A stretch of 64,000 nt of DNA from Saccharum officinarum (Eukaryota > Streptophyta > Magnoliopsida > Poales > Poaceae), in the NCBI GenBank assembly GCA_020631735.1, contig CM036223.1, positions 8,904,191-8,968,190 of the forward strand, written 5' to 3'. The position numbers were made by a program, and so were the translations under genes. Position 1 is the stretch's first letter; each line of letters begins with the position of its first letter. The notes under the pieces are model-generated. The model did no database searches, had not been told where the DNA came from, and saw only the letters and a program-made list of their open reading frames with translations. Positions 11,600-22,335 of the stretch are shown here, one piece after another.

Positions 11600-12170
11600 G
11601 TCGGCTGAGTTATCAATCTCATCACCATTGCCACCGTTACCTCATCGCCATTGCCACCTGGACAGCTTCACAAGGGGGGTGAAATGCCCCATGGTGAAGG
11701 CCAAAATGGAGGCCACAGCTATACCGCCCCAAAAAAGGCGAGCACTATACGTAACTGCGAATAGAAAAGTGTCTCCCGTCAAGGGTGAAGGGTAAGCAAC
11801 TTATGAAAAGGTTGGAGGTTCCCAGAAGAGTGTGAAGATTAGAGGAGGCAATGAAGAAGAGGTGTAACTAATGAGGAGAGTAGAATACACAAGACGAGGA
11901 ATACAGAAGAATGGACGCATAAGGTTGCATTTTGCAATGAGGCATGTACAAAAGACAGATCATACAATGGACTGTTTGTTTCTCTGTCTGCAAACTCTTT
12001 AATGCGTTGTATATAGCTAAGATCAATGAATACCATTTTGTATATCATTGCATTGCTATTTGATAGTGAATCAAACATAAATAAGATAATAAGATGAACA
12101 TGATTACAATATTTCTTCTAAAAACCATCAATATAAATCAAATATTGTATATAATTGCAACAATTTTAAT

Positions 12171-12435
12171 CTAAGTTTCTTTGTTTCCATAGCGCTGCCA
12201 TATGTGCTCGATTAGATCCTTCTTGAGTTGCCTATGTGTTGGCTGAGCTTTGATTGCGGAATTCCTCCGAAGCACCTCTGCAAAACATGGATTAGGGCTG
12301 TCGGCTGTCGCTTGTACACACTTTAGGTGGGAGAACTATAATTGCACTTGGATTTACACTCGAATCCAAGGAAACTCTAACCAATTCCTTCTCATATTCC
12401 ACTATCATATTATGAAGGATTACACAGGCTTTCAT
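12171..12435 (-). pseudogene. PIF/Harbinger-type transposase C-terminal fragment
   Basis: Read on the minus strand, the segment begins with MKACVILHNMIVEYE, a block characteristic of the C-terminal part of plant Harbinger (Ping/Pong-like) DDE transposases. After a one-base frame change it ends with RQLKKDLIEHIWQRYG and a stop at 12171-12173, the usual C-terminal end of these proteins. The upstream DDE core is absent. The 11600-12170 and 12436-13984 intervals on either side show no coding features I recognise. Confidence 0.7.
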
Positions 12436-13366
12436 ATTCAGTAAAAGCGAGTAAATCTGAAAGTTCAGAGAAAGTCAGAGATTTTGAGTTGCAGTTTGAG
12501 AGTTGGGATACATCAAATTAGTATAGGAGAAGGCCTACAAATTGCAATAAATAATCAGAGTGGTGATAACAGGCAAGAAGGTTTAGTGGCTGCCATGTGA
12601 AGGTTTGGATAGGGAAGAAATAGTGGCTGCAGTATAGTTTGCAACATGCAAATGGAGCCGTGGGATCATGGGGTGTACAGTAGCAGGTCTGAAAGTAGTA
12701 CTAATGCAGAGATACTGTGTTGCAGCAGAGACGAGAAATAGACTGAAGATTACAACAAATACATTGAGTAAAGATGAGAGCAGAGAATTTCAGTGGCTGA
12801 CAAATGCAAGTTCAAACAGAGAAGTGGCAGACTGCTATAAAGGTAGCAGGTGTCTGAAATATTGAATCAGAGGGATGTCCGGCATTAGTGGTATTACACC
12901 GTCAGCATTTGGTTGATTCAGTAAAAGAATAGAAAGCAGTAGAGTGATGATTCAGTAGAAGTGCAAGCATACATGAGTTACTTCTTCAATGACCAGAGAT
13001 TTGTGGCATACAGAGTAGCTTAGCTCGTACCCACTGAAACTTCAGAGAAAAGTAGGCGAAGTTCCCTGAAGGATAGGTCAGGTGTGTGGGGAGCAGACTT
13101 GTTCAATCTTGAGAATTACAGTGTGTGCCATTCAGCGATATCAATACTTTGGGATGCTGAAACAGTGTATGATTGATCAATTTCATTTTGATGCAAAATG
13201 TTAAGTGGGTGTCCCAGCAAGGAGGTATTTGGTTACCTCTGGAAAACTGTACAAGTTTCAGCAATGATGATTAGTTTAGAAGAGGCAAAAGTGTTGGAGC
13301 GAAATTTGCTTTGTGCTGTTCGGCGGTAGCTATGAACTGGAAGATTAGAAGAATGCAGTGCCGAGA

Positions 13367-13478
13367 GAGCTGTGGCCGTTCAATGACCATTCTATAAAGG
13401 ACAGGGCTGACCCCGTCACATTGAAATTCAGAAAGAATGAGCTGTGGCGTGTTCAACGACCATTCTATAAAGGACAGG
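13367..13478. repeat. Short direct repeat, two copies of about 40 bp
   Basis: The unit gagctgtgg...gttcaa.gaccattctataaaggacagg occurs at 13367-13405 and 13439-13478, 72 bp apart, in otherwise unassigned sequence. It is also present in arm 2 (around 38945-39056). Confidence 0.7.
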
Positions 13479-13984
13479 TCACTTGAGATCTAGTAAAAAC
13501 ACATAAGTCTGAATGGTACCGGAAGAATAGTAGTGTATGGATACAGATGGTGTCCAGCCGTGTACATTTCCTTTCCAGTAGATATGTATACCTCAAAGAT
13601 TCAAAACAGTCTGTCAGTGTGTGCTGTGTAATAAGCATGCAAGATGTAATATATGCAGTAAAGTTGTTAGCATGTTCTCTGAAGTGTTAAGTTGTCGTGA
13701 GTACATGTCCTGTGTAATCCTCAGAATGTTGGAAGTATTAAAAAAATTAGCAGATGACTAGTGGACTATTTTGAGTTTGGCCCTATCATCTTTGTGATGA
13801 ATGAACTCCCTAGCACTTAGTGTAGCTGACACACATGCAGTCCCTGCATCTTGCTTTCGCATCACCGGAGCTAGGTAAGCTATTCTGCAAAAGGGCTGGT
13901 TGAGTTCACGTAGGCCCCTGCTGTCCCATGTGGAGATCCTTGTCCTGTATTAGTGAGTACTAGTTTGATCATTGTCGGGATGTG

Positions 13985-14590
13985 CCTCACAAATTTTGGC
14001 TATTGAAGTGAATGCAATCTCCGCATATACTCGCAATCGTGTGTCAGTAATCGTCAAGCATTAATTGTCGATAAGGCAGATGTCATGGATCAAATCGTTG
14101 AAGGCTTCAGCTTCATTGCACCTGAAGTTCTCGTTATTTTTCTCACAAGCATATCGAATCATATTAAAATCTCCACAAATGAGCCAAGGAATGTTGTCTT
14201 CTGGGTGATTTCTTTGATCTCATCAAGGAAAGCGGGGCGGAGTTCAGGAATGGAGGGGGCGTAAATGTTGGTCATGCAGAGACGAAGGTCAGAAGATCTT
14301 TCAGACAGCAAGACAGTTAGGGAATTCGTGGAGCTGAAAGAGTCGGTGCATGCAGCTGAAGTGAGAGTCGTTCCAGGCAGTGATCAGGCCACCCGAAGTG
14401 CCGTCAGCAGGGAGGACGCGGTAGGTGTTGAGGTTTTTCGGCATGAAAGAGAAGAGCTTGGAGTTATCCAAATTTGAGAGTTTAGTTTCCTGGAGAAGAA
14501 CAAGGTGGGGGAGGAAGATAGAAGTTCAGCATGGACATCACTACATTTCTCGTGATCGCCAAGGCCTCGGACATTCCAGAAATTAAACAA
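13985..14590 (-). pseudogene. LINE endonuclease (EEP) domain fragment
   Basis: The minus strand encodes, in shifted frames, the N-terminal endonuclease of a plant L1-type LINE: FNFWNVRGLGDHEKC at the start, then NTYRVLPADGTSGGLITAW, NIYAPS, ICGDFNMIRY and FNDLIHDICLIDN. These are the WNVRGL, GGL, NIYAP and GDFN motifs of the family. Several frameshifts and stops break the frame and no reverse transcriptase follows, so it is a dead fragment. The 14591-15009 interval beyond it has nothing recognisable. Confidence 0.75.
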
Positions 14591-15009
14591 AGACTGAAAA
14601 TCCTACCCATAGGAAACAGCAAGCACACCATATATTAGAAAGTTCATACTACAAAGCTTGGAGCTCTTACAGACCATAGAAGGCAAACTAACAGGGACTC
14701 GATCGACAAACCAACTGGTACTGGACCTGACTAGCTCCCAACTGCTATTGAATGACAAGCCAAACACAAGCCGGGCATGGACGCTGGTGGGTGGTGTGGT
14801 GGTGGCGTGTGTGGCGGGGGGGGCACAATTTCCCGGCCAAGATGCTTGTTTAGTTCCGTGGGAAACCATTTGGTGGAATGGGTTGAAATCTAACAACTTG
14901 GTCGAGTTGGATTGGTTCGGATTCAATAGTACACACTACTACAGCCGAGCTCAGCACGGGTGGTTTCAAAGCCATTTCTATTGGCGTCTGAACCCACCAG
15001 CAGTATGAA

Positions 15010-15290
15010 AGGCCAGTGGAAAACAAAAATAGTATAGACGGTTATTTAAGATGCGCCAGTGTCAACATTTTTTCACCGGCGGTTGATTTATGTTAACCGC
15101 CAGTGTTAATTGGATTTACACCGGTGGTTCCCTTAGGTCAACCGCCCATGTTAACTCTTTTTCACAGTCGGTTGCTTGAAGTAAACCGTAAGTGTAAAAA
15201 CTTTTACACAGGCGGTTCACATAAACCCGTCGCCTCTGGAATATGTTTTCCAGAGGCGGTTTGTTTGGAAAAGCGCCAATTGTTTTAAAA
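15010..15290. mobile_element. CACTA-like subterminal repeat fragment
   Basis: Contains about seven copies, in both orientations, of an element like ttaaccgccagtgttaa / accggcggttga, and a perfect hairpin cgcctctgga...tccagaggcg at 15230-15258. Such alternating motifs mark CACTA subterminal regions. No opposite end was located, so this is a fragment. From 15291 to 16479 the DNA is AT-rich with no recognisable feature. Confidence 0.5.
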
Positions 15291-16479
15291 ATTCAAATTT
15301 TGGTGCCATATATTCCCGCAAGTGAATTGTTTATATTTCCCGCCAGTGAATTATTGTACAAATTGAAACGAATCCAAATAGAAATCACAGAAAATTATAT
15401 TTGCATGCATGAAAAAAGCAATATTTATTGTAGTCTACCATAGTCATCACAAAGGGTGGCTTGGTTTGGTTTCTAAAGTCTGCTGGCGCTTAATTGGATA
15501 GGTGTGGGTATGGGTTGGTTTGTTTTCATGCTCATCTGCGTTTAATTTCCTTTCTCGTCTCTATACGTAGTATGAGTACTTCCATGGCAAACAACCTTAC
15601 AAAGGAAACACAATGATGTGTACAAGATATGGAAATCAACACTTATGTTCCAGTCTCCCTAGCAGGCAGGCCTTCTTAACCTTTACTTTTGCACTTCTCA
15701 TATATTTCAGGTGCCTAAACTTATGATTTGTTATTTGTCTTTGTATCATAACATGATTTTTTTATTTTTGTCTTACTATAGAAACAATTGTAACTTGTTA
15801 ATTATCTTTGTGCCAACACAGATTTGATTTTGTCGGGTTTATGATTTTGTCGAGTATTTTATTCTTAGAACCAAAAATATTGCAGATTATGTCTACATAA
15901 GCTTCAACAAACTAAACCTGCAATTTTTGTATAAAATCTATGCAATAACCGTCCAATGACAAGTCAGTTTTGCGTGAAGGAAATTACGAAGAAATTAGCT
16001 CCAGTTGCTAGGGAAGATGCTATGACCGTAATATATTATATATAGGAGGGAGACAAAAAAATCATATGTAAATTTCTAACACTGGAAACACAATGGTTGA
16101 ACCATTTTCACCATATCTTGTCTAGAGCAGTGTGAAATAATAAAAAGCAAAGCCCATACTGATTAATTTTTAAAGAAAGACGTGCAAAGAGTACAAGACT
16201 CCCCGAGTCGTCGAAAGCAGGTAACAAAACAATGAATTAATTAAGTTGCAGGACTGCCGTGTCCAGAAAGTGAGCCCATGCCAACCACCCTAGCTCTCTT
16301 TGGATGCTTTTTGAAATAACCAGGATATATCCTAGCCCCTGATATAAATTGGAAAAGGATCACATGATAGCCACCTAGATTTGTCCAATATAGAATGACC
16401 AAATATAAAACTGTTGAGGTCAAGGTTCTGTTGCGCACGCATCTATACCTTTGGCCTTTCTTTTCTTGCTAAACATTAA

Positions 16480-17823
16480 TTGGAAAGGTTGTGCTACTAC
16501 TCTTCAGCACCGCTGACCATGCATCATATCGCGGCAGTAAAAGTAGTTAATATGGAAACTGGAAGTGCTCACCGATTATGCAGTAGTGATCATTGTCAAC
16601 AGAGGGAGATTGACCAGGCGTCAGTTTCGGGTGACCCGACATGGATGAGGATCTGGAGACTTTGTGTGCCTCTTAAGGTTCATGTTTTTTGGTGGCGGGT
16701 GGTGAATGGATATCTACCTACAAGAGGAGTTCTTCATCACCGACACATTGAAGCGACGGCAAATGGGAGCTTAGGTTGAGGGCATGTTTAGTTTCCAAAA
16801 ATTTTCAAGATTCCCGGTCACATCGAATGTTTGGACACATGTATAAAACATTAAATGTAGAGGAAAAAAAAAACTAATTACACAGTTTGGTAGAAAACCA
16901 CGAGACGAATCTTTTGAGCCTAATTAGTCCATGATTAGACATTAATTGACAAATACAAACGAAAGTGCTACAGTAGGTAAAACCAAAAAATTTCGCGAAC
17001 TAAACACACCCTGAGTCCATCAAGCATGGTTTGCTTGACTGTACGGTGGCAAAAGCCTTCTGGGCGCAAGTGAGAATGATGACTGGAGTCAAGGTGCCAG
17101 TGTGCCACAGCTACACCCCGTCACATGGGCAAGAGACCTAGTTGATCCTGATGTGTTCCTAGCAAAGAGCGCAGCAGTTGTCTTATGCAGGATGTGGTCT
17201 CTGTGGATGTCTAGGAACAAAAAACGACATGGTGAAAGAGATGTGCTGGTGAAGTTTGCAGTTCAGTGGGCTATTGACACTGCCTTTGATTTGTGGCAGA
17301 TACTCCATCCGGCCAAGCCTGCTGCAGCCATGGCAAACACTCAGCGATCCTGGCAAAAGCCGCCTCCGGGATGGTTTAAATGTAATGTGGGATGCATCCT
17401 TCCACGCCTGGAACCGGAACGCGGCCTCTGGTGTGGTACTCCTAGAAGAAAATGGAAGATCGTGTGGAGGGAAGGCAGCCTGGTAATGATCATTGCCTAA
17501 ACGAGCTCAGGCATTTGCGCGGATGCGGGGCGTGCGGAAGCTGCAGCTAGAGACGGACTGCCAAGTCTTCGTCAATCTATGGACGAACCGCACAAGCCAA
17601 AAATCTGAGATATCCCATTTTGCAACAGATGGAAGATCTCAGCCGGGGCTTTGAAGCTTTTGATTTGGTTTTCATTAGTCGGAAATGTAATAGATTAGCT
17701 CATGAGTGTGCGTGCCTAGTTTCTCGTGATAACCTGGTGGAGGGGTGGCTTATAACCCCACCCGGTCTTAGGGATATCTCAGACGATGATTGTAATCTTG
17801 TTCCCCGCAAAAAAAAAAAGAAG
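16480..17823 (+). pseudogene. LINE 3' end: zf-RVT plus RNase H-like domain, interrupted by a MITE
   Basis: The plus-strand translation shows a reverse-transcriptase zinc-binding region (LCVPLKVHVFWWRVVNGYLP near 16660-16725), broken by a MITE at 16780-17011 and resumed with ESIKHGLLDCTVAKAFWAQV. Next come a spacer (WSLWMSRNKKRHGERDV) and an RNase H-like domain of the RVT_3 type (GWFKCNV at about 17372, shifted frame ASFHAWNRNAASGVVLL, then FISRKCNRLAHECACLVSR at 17665-17730). The end is AWLITPPGL-like and reaches an A-rich tail at 17809-17821. Frameshifts in both domains make it a pseudogene. Confidence 0.78.
16780..17011. mobile_element. Tourist-like MITE, 232 bp
   Basis: Ends gggcatgtttagtt...aactaaacacaccc form an imperfect inverted repeat, flanked by tga on both sides (16777-16779 and 17012-17014). 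Removing it and one tga restores the LINE zinc-binding reading frame context, which proves insertion. The internal sequence (gacgaatcttttgagcctaa) is that of a very common grass MITE. The 3-bp duplication suggests PIF/Harbinger relationship, but this is inferred. Confidence 0.75.
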
Positions 17824-18300
17824 GGAGGAAAGATTATATTAAAACTCGGCATAGTACATCCCCATATTAGTTATAAAAAATCTGATATAAAAAATATACA
17901 ATATTCTATTAAGTTCTTCCATCTTCTTCCCTAATAGCATCCTGGAATGCTTGAGCCAAAGTGCACTCCTTATGCTGCATTTTATCGACCAACCGTAAAG
18001 CATTGGACATGCCGCAACATCAGATTCAGAACCAGTCCAAAACGCATCTAAGTTGATGAAAGAATATCTGCGTTGTATCATCGGGAGCAGCATATGATGT
18101 AGATTTATCACTTTCAAACCTTGATTTCCTCTCCACAACCAACGACGCTGTCTTTGTTAGGGGCGCCCAGAAGCTCTCCTCTCCTTGCAGATAATGGCCA
18201 TAACTTTGCCGCCTGCTGATGAAATTAACGCCTGCAACGGCGATCTCGTCGTGACAATTATCAAAGTAAACACGATTCCGACAGAAAATCATCTGATTTT
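17824..18300 (-). other. Unrecognised minus-strand open segment
   Basis: Two overlapping minus-strand frames (18026-18292 and 17839-18138) remain open in both arms. The first begins MIFCRNRVYFDN, faintly like the segment between zinc-binding and RNase H domains of plant LINEs, but I cannot confirm it. There is no clear frame across the segment. Confidence 0.3.
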
Positions 18301-18958
18301 GTTAGAAGATTTTATTTGGACTAAACTCTAAGCAAATAGAAAAAAATACGGGAAATTAAAGAGATGGGTCCCCCTCCCCTTCTTATCCCCGGTAGACGCA
18401 CCGGCGAGGAAGAAGGCGAGGGGCCCTAGGCACAGGTGTGGCGGTGGCGGTGGCAAGGAGCAGGAGTTGCGGTAGGCGGCGTGGTGGCGGAGACAAATGG
18501 ATTTTTTTTTGAGAAATGCTAATGGTCAACCGGTTGATTTAGGGACATCTCTCAACCGTTTTTTTCGTTCTGCGTGAGAGGCCGGCGTTGTTTCGTTTTG
18601 CCTGGGAACGTGTGTGTGCGCGGGCGCCGCCCCTTCTGGTTGCAGCAATTTTGTATGATGGTATGAACTTTTTTTTTGGCGACAGATGATGGTATGAACT
18701 ATGAAGTTCGTTTGAGACCATGCAAGCAGTACTATATATTTATTGGACGCAAGAAGCAGTAAACCAAAAAGGGGGGAAAAAGATTGAAGCTTAAGGCAAC
18801 AAATAAAGAGTCTTGTGTTGTCATGCACCAGGCAGTTCAGAGCTTCAGTTGCTTATGCTTGTTTCCTCTCTCGCTTGTGCGAGCACTTGAACATCGTGGC
18901 ATAACAACCTCATTAGAAAAGAAACACAATGATGCACGAGGTGGAGATATTTTCCAAA
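18301..18958. other. Interval with no recognised gene, distal 3' flank of the membrane-protein gene
   Basis: Contains a GC-rich ggtggcggtgg tract near 18430-18450 and an A/T run near 18490-18500. No domain is visible. It probably holds the 3' flank of the minus-strand gene that ends at 19113. Confidence 0.35.
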
Positions 18959-18963
18959 CAAAT

Positions 18964-19026
18964 GGAATGAAATGGTTCCATTCCTCCTGATTTACGTACA
19001 GGAGGTCATCTATCTCAGAGATAGAT
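18964..19026 (-). other. Cluster of three small inverted repeats downstream of the gene stop
   Basis: Within 63 bp lie ggaatg...cattcc (18964-18984), cctcctg...caggagg (18983-19005) and the perfect palindrome atctatctcagagatagat (19008-19026). They begin 87 bp past the stop codon of the minus-strand gene and would lie in its 3' untranslated region. They could form consecutive hairpins in the transcript. Any role in 3' end formation is speculation. Confidence 0.5.
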
Positions 19027-19112
19027 CGAGTCCAAATACATCATGAAAAACAGACCCAAAACAAATATGGAAATCCAGTCCCCGACACAGCACGGGGCAC
19101 GGGTGACCGGTG

Positions 19113-20372
19113 CTAGGCGCGGGTGGAGTTCGCCACCGTGGCTGGCAGGGCAGAATAACCACCAGAGCCAGATACAGATAGCGCTTGCATGGCCATGCAC
19201 ATCAACTCGATCGCTGCTGCTGCCAAACAGGCGTTGGTGAACAGACACGCAACCTTGGAGGTCCAGACGGCCACTTTTCGCTCGAAGTGGGAGAACAACC
19301 TCCATCCGATGCCAAAGATGACAGACATGGCAGTGGTGACTATGAAAGCACGAGTGCAGACGCTGAGATCGCCACCGCCACGGAAGCTCGGTAACGAGAT
19401 GGCCAGGAAAGCTGTGAAGGTAACCTTGGTCATCTCCAGCGATGCTGGTGGTTGATGCTGTCCGTCGTCGTCGTCGCCTACACAGATTAAACATAAAACG
19501 TAGACCACGAACAAGACAGCACATGGTACCAAGGCGACGGCGAATCCATCCTGTATGTTGTTGTGGAGTACGAATATGAGGATCATGGTCACCACCGTGA
19601 TGAAGCAGATTGCTAGCACAGCCCACAAGATGTATATAACCGTGAGCCCTACAAGACCACCGCGGCGATCCGCATCCTGACGATCCATGGGAGGGACCGT
19701 CGCCACGAGCATGACAGCGCTAGCGAACACGCAGCAGATGAAGGTAGCGATGACGGTCTTACCAAGGCTTGCGGTAATAATAGGGTCTTTGGTCTGGTCC
19801 TCCAGCGCCAAGCCTTCTAGGCCCAGGAAGAGGAGAGAAGTCACCGCGGCGGACATGTCCAGTGACATCTCCAGATTCTTGTTCCACCAGCACCCGTTGA
19901 CAGCTTCCCAGTCCTCCACTCTTCTTTGACGTGTAATTCTTACCACAGACCAGATGCCTGAGGCTAAGACGCCGACACACGATAAGATCAAGAAGGTCAG
20001 CAATGGTGCCCCCAAGTTCATGGTGATGAGCAGGAAGATCATGTAGGCGAGCAACATCTGCAAGATCGCACTAACATGGACTAGCAACTTCGTGCAGCCA
20101 AGAATGCAGAACTTTAAGGGTTGAGGAGCGCCGTTGACGTCGTAGTCTCCAAGCCCCAATATGCTTCTGAGCCCGCTTCCAATACGAAGTGAAAGGAAGG
20201 CCAGTGGACACAGGAACAAACTGATGGCCGCGAGTGGGGGGATACCATGCCGGACGGCAGCATTTCCCTCCCTGCTGATGTTCACTTTCTTCGTTGCAAC
20301 GGCCAGAAGCACTGGGCACGCCATGGTCAGAGAGCACTCCGTGAAACCTCCAACCCGATCCTTGAGGGCATC
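19113..20372 (-). CDS. Multi-pass membrane protein of unknown function
   Basis: An open frame of 403 codons from the ATG at 20324 to TAG at 19113-19115, the only long, undamaged, host-like frame in the window. Hydrophobic segments near residues 30-48, 80-101, 106-126, 155-174, 190-210, 224-253, 260-283, 325-344 and 357-384 predict about nine membrane spans. An acidic DDDD run (284-287) follows one of them. I recognise no catalytic motif and no named family. The frame stays open upstream to a splice acceptor (ttttag at 20378-20373), so the exon probably begins at 20372; with no earlier ATG seen in a candidate upstream exon, 20324 is the likely start. The shadow frame at 19015-19626 is not a gene. 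The copy in arm 2 is cut at codon 181. Confidence 0.7.
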   Translation of the reverse strand, partial: DALKDRVGGFTECSLTMACPVLLAVATKKVNISREGNAAVRHGIPPLAAISLFLCPLAFLSLRIGSGLRSILGLGDYDVNGAPQPLKFCILGCTKLLVHVSAILQMLLAYMIFLLITMNLGAPLLTFLILSCVGVLASGIWSVVRITRQRRVEDWEAVNGCWWNKNLEMSLDMSAAVTSLLFLGLEGLALEDQTKDPIITASLGKTVIATFICCVFASAVMLVATVPPMDRQDADRRGGLVGLTVIYILWAVLAICFITVVTMILIFVLHNNIQDGFAVALVPCAVLFVVYVLCLICVGDDDDGQHQPPASLEMTKVTFTAFLAISLPSFRGGGDLSVCTRAFIVTTAMSVIFGIGWRLFSHFERKVAVWTSKVACLFTNACLAAAAIELMCMAMQALSVSGSGGYSALPATVANSTRA

Positions 20373-20453
20373 CTAAAATTTAATCCATACGTGGACAGAA
20401 CAAAACGGTGATTCTTTAATCCATATTGATTAGGAAATTAAATAAACTCTTCT

Positions 20454-20520
20454 TAACCTGTCTTAAAATCTCTAGAATGCAGTACATACATATAACCTGT
20501 CTTAAAATCTCTAGAATGCA
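20454..20520. repeat. Tandem pair of a 28-bp unit in the putative leader intron
   Basis: The unit taacctgtct...ctctagaatgca is exact at 20454-20481 and 20493-20520 (period 39). It lies in the presumed leader intron of the membrane-protein gene. It looks like a local slippage duplication. Confidence 0.85.
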
Positions 20521-20899
20521 CTATATATATTATAGGACATGAGGAGTATATTTACAGCTCAACAAAATACAGAGCCTGTATATGCTGTCGCTTATATTTA
20601 TTGATTATTCATAACCTAGGATTTCCTTTGCTGCACTAGATATTTAGTACTATATATGTCACCAATCATTATTACAAAACTATATACTCCAAGCCTCTGA
20701 GAATATTCAGTGATAGATTGGAATGACATACCATATCTAGCTACCACGGACAATCGACGATTTCGTTGATGCAGGCAAATATTCTCGTCCCAGCAGCGCT
20801 GCTACCTCAAGATTCTACAGGAAGCTAGGTTTCGTCAAGATACCGACGGCCGGGTTACTAGCTAGTACACCATCACTACCGTCGCAGCTAACAGGGCGT

Positions 20900-20911
20900 G
20901 CAGTATATATG
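20900..20911 (-). promoter_or_regulatory. Putative TATA box of the membrane-protein gene
   Basis: Read on the minus strand, gcatatatactgc near 20900-20911 is a good TATA match about 580 bp upstream of the ATG. A transcript starting near 20875 could have an untranslated first exon to about 20745 (a gt dinucleotide follows) and an intron ending at the acceptor at 20373. This leader structure is inferred; no transcript data were available. Confidence 0.4.
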
Positions 20912-21165
20912 CCGGCCTACCAACACAAGAAAGGAATACAACATGGAAAGCAACAAGAAAGCCTCAACTTAAATTACTCTCTTACAACTTGCTCTCGGAA
21001 TCTTCAGTGCTAGCTGCTGTTGCTTGTCCTGGAGCAGAGTTGTTAACGCGGAGGGGATGGCTCGGGAACGCGTGGAGACCACGACCACAGCTGACCAGAC
21101 GCGTTGTTCTATCCAAAGTTTCTGAAATACTTACCACACATAGATAGAAATATAAGGTGTCTTGA
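20912..21165. other. Upstream region of the membrane-protein gene
   Basis: Moderately GC-rich, low-repeat DNA upstream of the putative TATA box; probably proximal promoter. No gene is visible. Confidence 0.3.
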
Positions 21166-21169
21166 AGGT

Positions 21170-21480
21170 TCAAATTTTATTCTAAATTTTACAGGCGTCT
21201 ACAATTTTTTTAAGGACGATTCTAACCTGCTTTGGGAACACCGTAGCTTACAAAACACCCCTAGAAAATACATTTTTAGGTACAGTTATGTTAAGTAAAC
21301 CGTCCTTGAAAACATATCTATTTTCAGGGGCTGTCGGCTTAAGTGAACCATCTCTGAAAATATGATTTTCGGTGCTAGATGCTTATGCCAACTGTCCGTG
21401 AAAATGGATGATTTTTAGGGGCGGTTGACCCTAGAAATCAATTTTAAGGGTGCTTCACTTAGTCAACCGCCCTTATTTAA
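21170..21480. mobile_element. CACTA-like subterminal repeat fragment (second family)
   Basis: About six degenerate copies in both orientations of aggggcggttgacttaagt / aaccgtccctgaaaat. This is a different motif from those at 10050 and 15010, so a third CACTA-like family. The following AT-rich 21480-21950 interval, with aaattgtagaccatgg-like phrases, is typical CACTA interior and has no gene. Confidence 0.45.
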
Positions 21481-21954
21481 AAATAAAAATAGTTGCAGCA
21501 CAAATAAATTCATATCATTTTCAAATATACTCCAATGAAGACAAAACTTATATCAAAATTGTAGACCATGGCAAGATCGACAAACCTTTTAGTTGATTAA
21601 ATTTTTGGATTTTGAATTAAAATTTTTAAATCACCATAGATGGAGACAAACCCTATATAAAAGTTCTAGTGTTTGATGATATCTAAAACCTTGTAGTTAT
21701 TTTTCCCCATTTAGGACCATTTATGAGTCAAAATAACGATTACAATATTCGTACATGTTATTACAAAAAGATAGCATCATATATGTAGTCGCAAGTCACA
21801 ATGTGGGTGTGGTGGTGGCAGGTGGTACGCGCGAAGGGAGAAGTTGTGATGCACTGTGCCAATTGAACTTAAAATTGTATCTTGTGTTTGGTGGTCAGTT
21901 TTGTATGCCTTCCTAATCTTATGACTTCCTAATCTTAATTATGACTTCCTAATC

Positions 21955-22335
21955 TTAATTGAGCTTCTCATAAATCTTGTAGCGGCCTAGCTCAGCTCTT
22001 AGGTCGTCGGTCTCCTTATAAGCTTGTTCCATAAGTTCTTTTTCCTTCAGCAGCTCATCCTTCAAATCCACTTCACGAAGAGCTATCTCACGAACTAGTT
22101 CCACTGTAGCTTGTAGAGTCAAGGATGAATCATCAGCAATCGGTACTGTCCAAATGCCCTTGTCATGCAGAAAACAAGGAAAGTGCCTGAGCGCACCCTT
22201 CATCGTCTTATCAGAGCGAAGACCATGGTAGAAGACGAACGCATTGTAGGCGACATCTTCCATGCTTGTTTCTACAGTTGCCCGACTTACTCGGGTGATG
22301 AACTTTGACTCCACCTTAGGCACTCTGGTAGTAAG
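21955..22335 (-). pseudogene. Extra (pre-gag) ORF of a long-LTR retrotransposon, 5'-truncated
   Basis: The minus-strand frame contains ATVETSMEDVAYNAFVFYHG and a C-terminal, probably coiled-coil, tail rich in Glu, Lys and Leu (EKELMEQAYKETDDLRAELG), ending at 21955. The same layout, with an MEDSIEDVAFEACMGLRY segment and a coiled-coil tail, occurs at 48067-48924 between the PBS and gag of another element. Here the 5' part is cut by the LTR that starts at 22336. The function is unknown. Homology is inferred from the shared block and the equivalent tail. Confidence 0.55.

Larger units (their letters stand above)
6294..19783 (+). repeat. Arm 1 of a large inverted repeat (13.49 kb)
   Basis: The whole interval is present again, reverse-complemented, at 32640-46061. 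By eye the arms differ by scattered substitutions and small indels. The one larger difference is in arm 2, where 53 bp corresponding to 7679-7731 are replaced by 2 bp. The arm carries hAT-type, CACTA-like and Tourist-like elements, two LINE fragments, a Harbinger transposase fragment and the 3' part of the membrane-protein gene. The homology ends inside that gene at 19783 and, at the outer side, at 6294. Confidence 0.95.

Noticed and set aside
19015..19626. 203-codon minus-strand frame overlapping the membrane-protein gene
   Set aside because: It is a shifted frame of the 403-codon gene, is low in hydrophobic order and lacks independent signals; the same shadow appears in arm 2 at 32797-33408.
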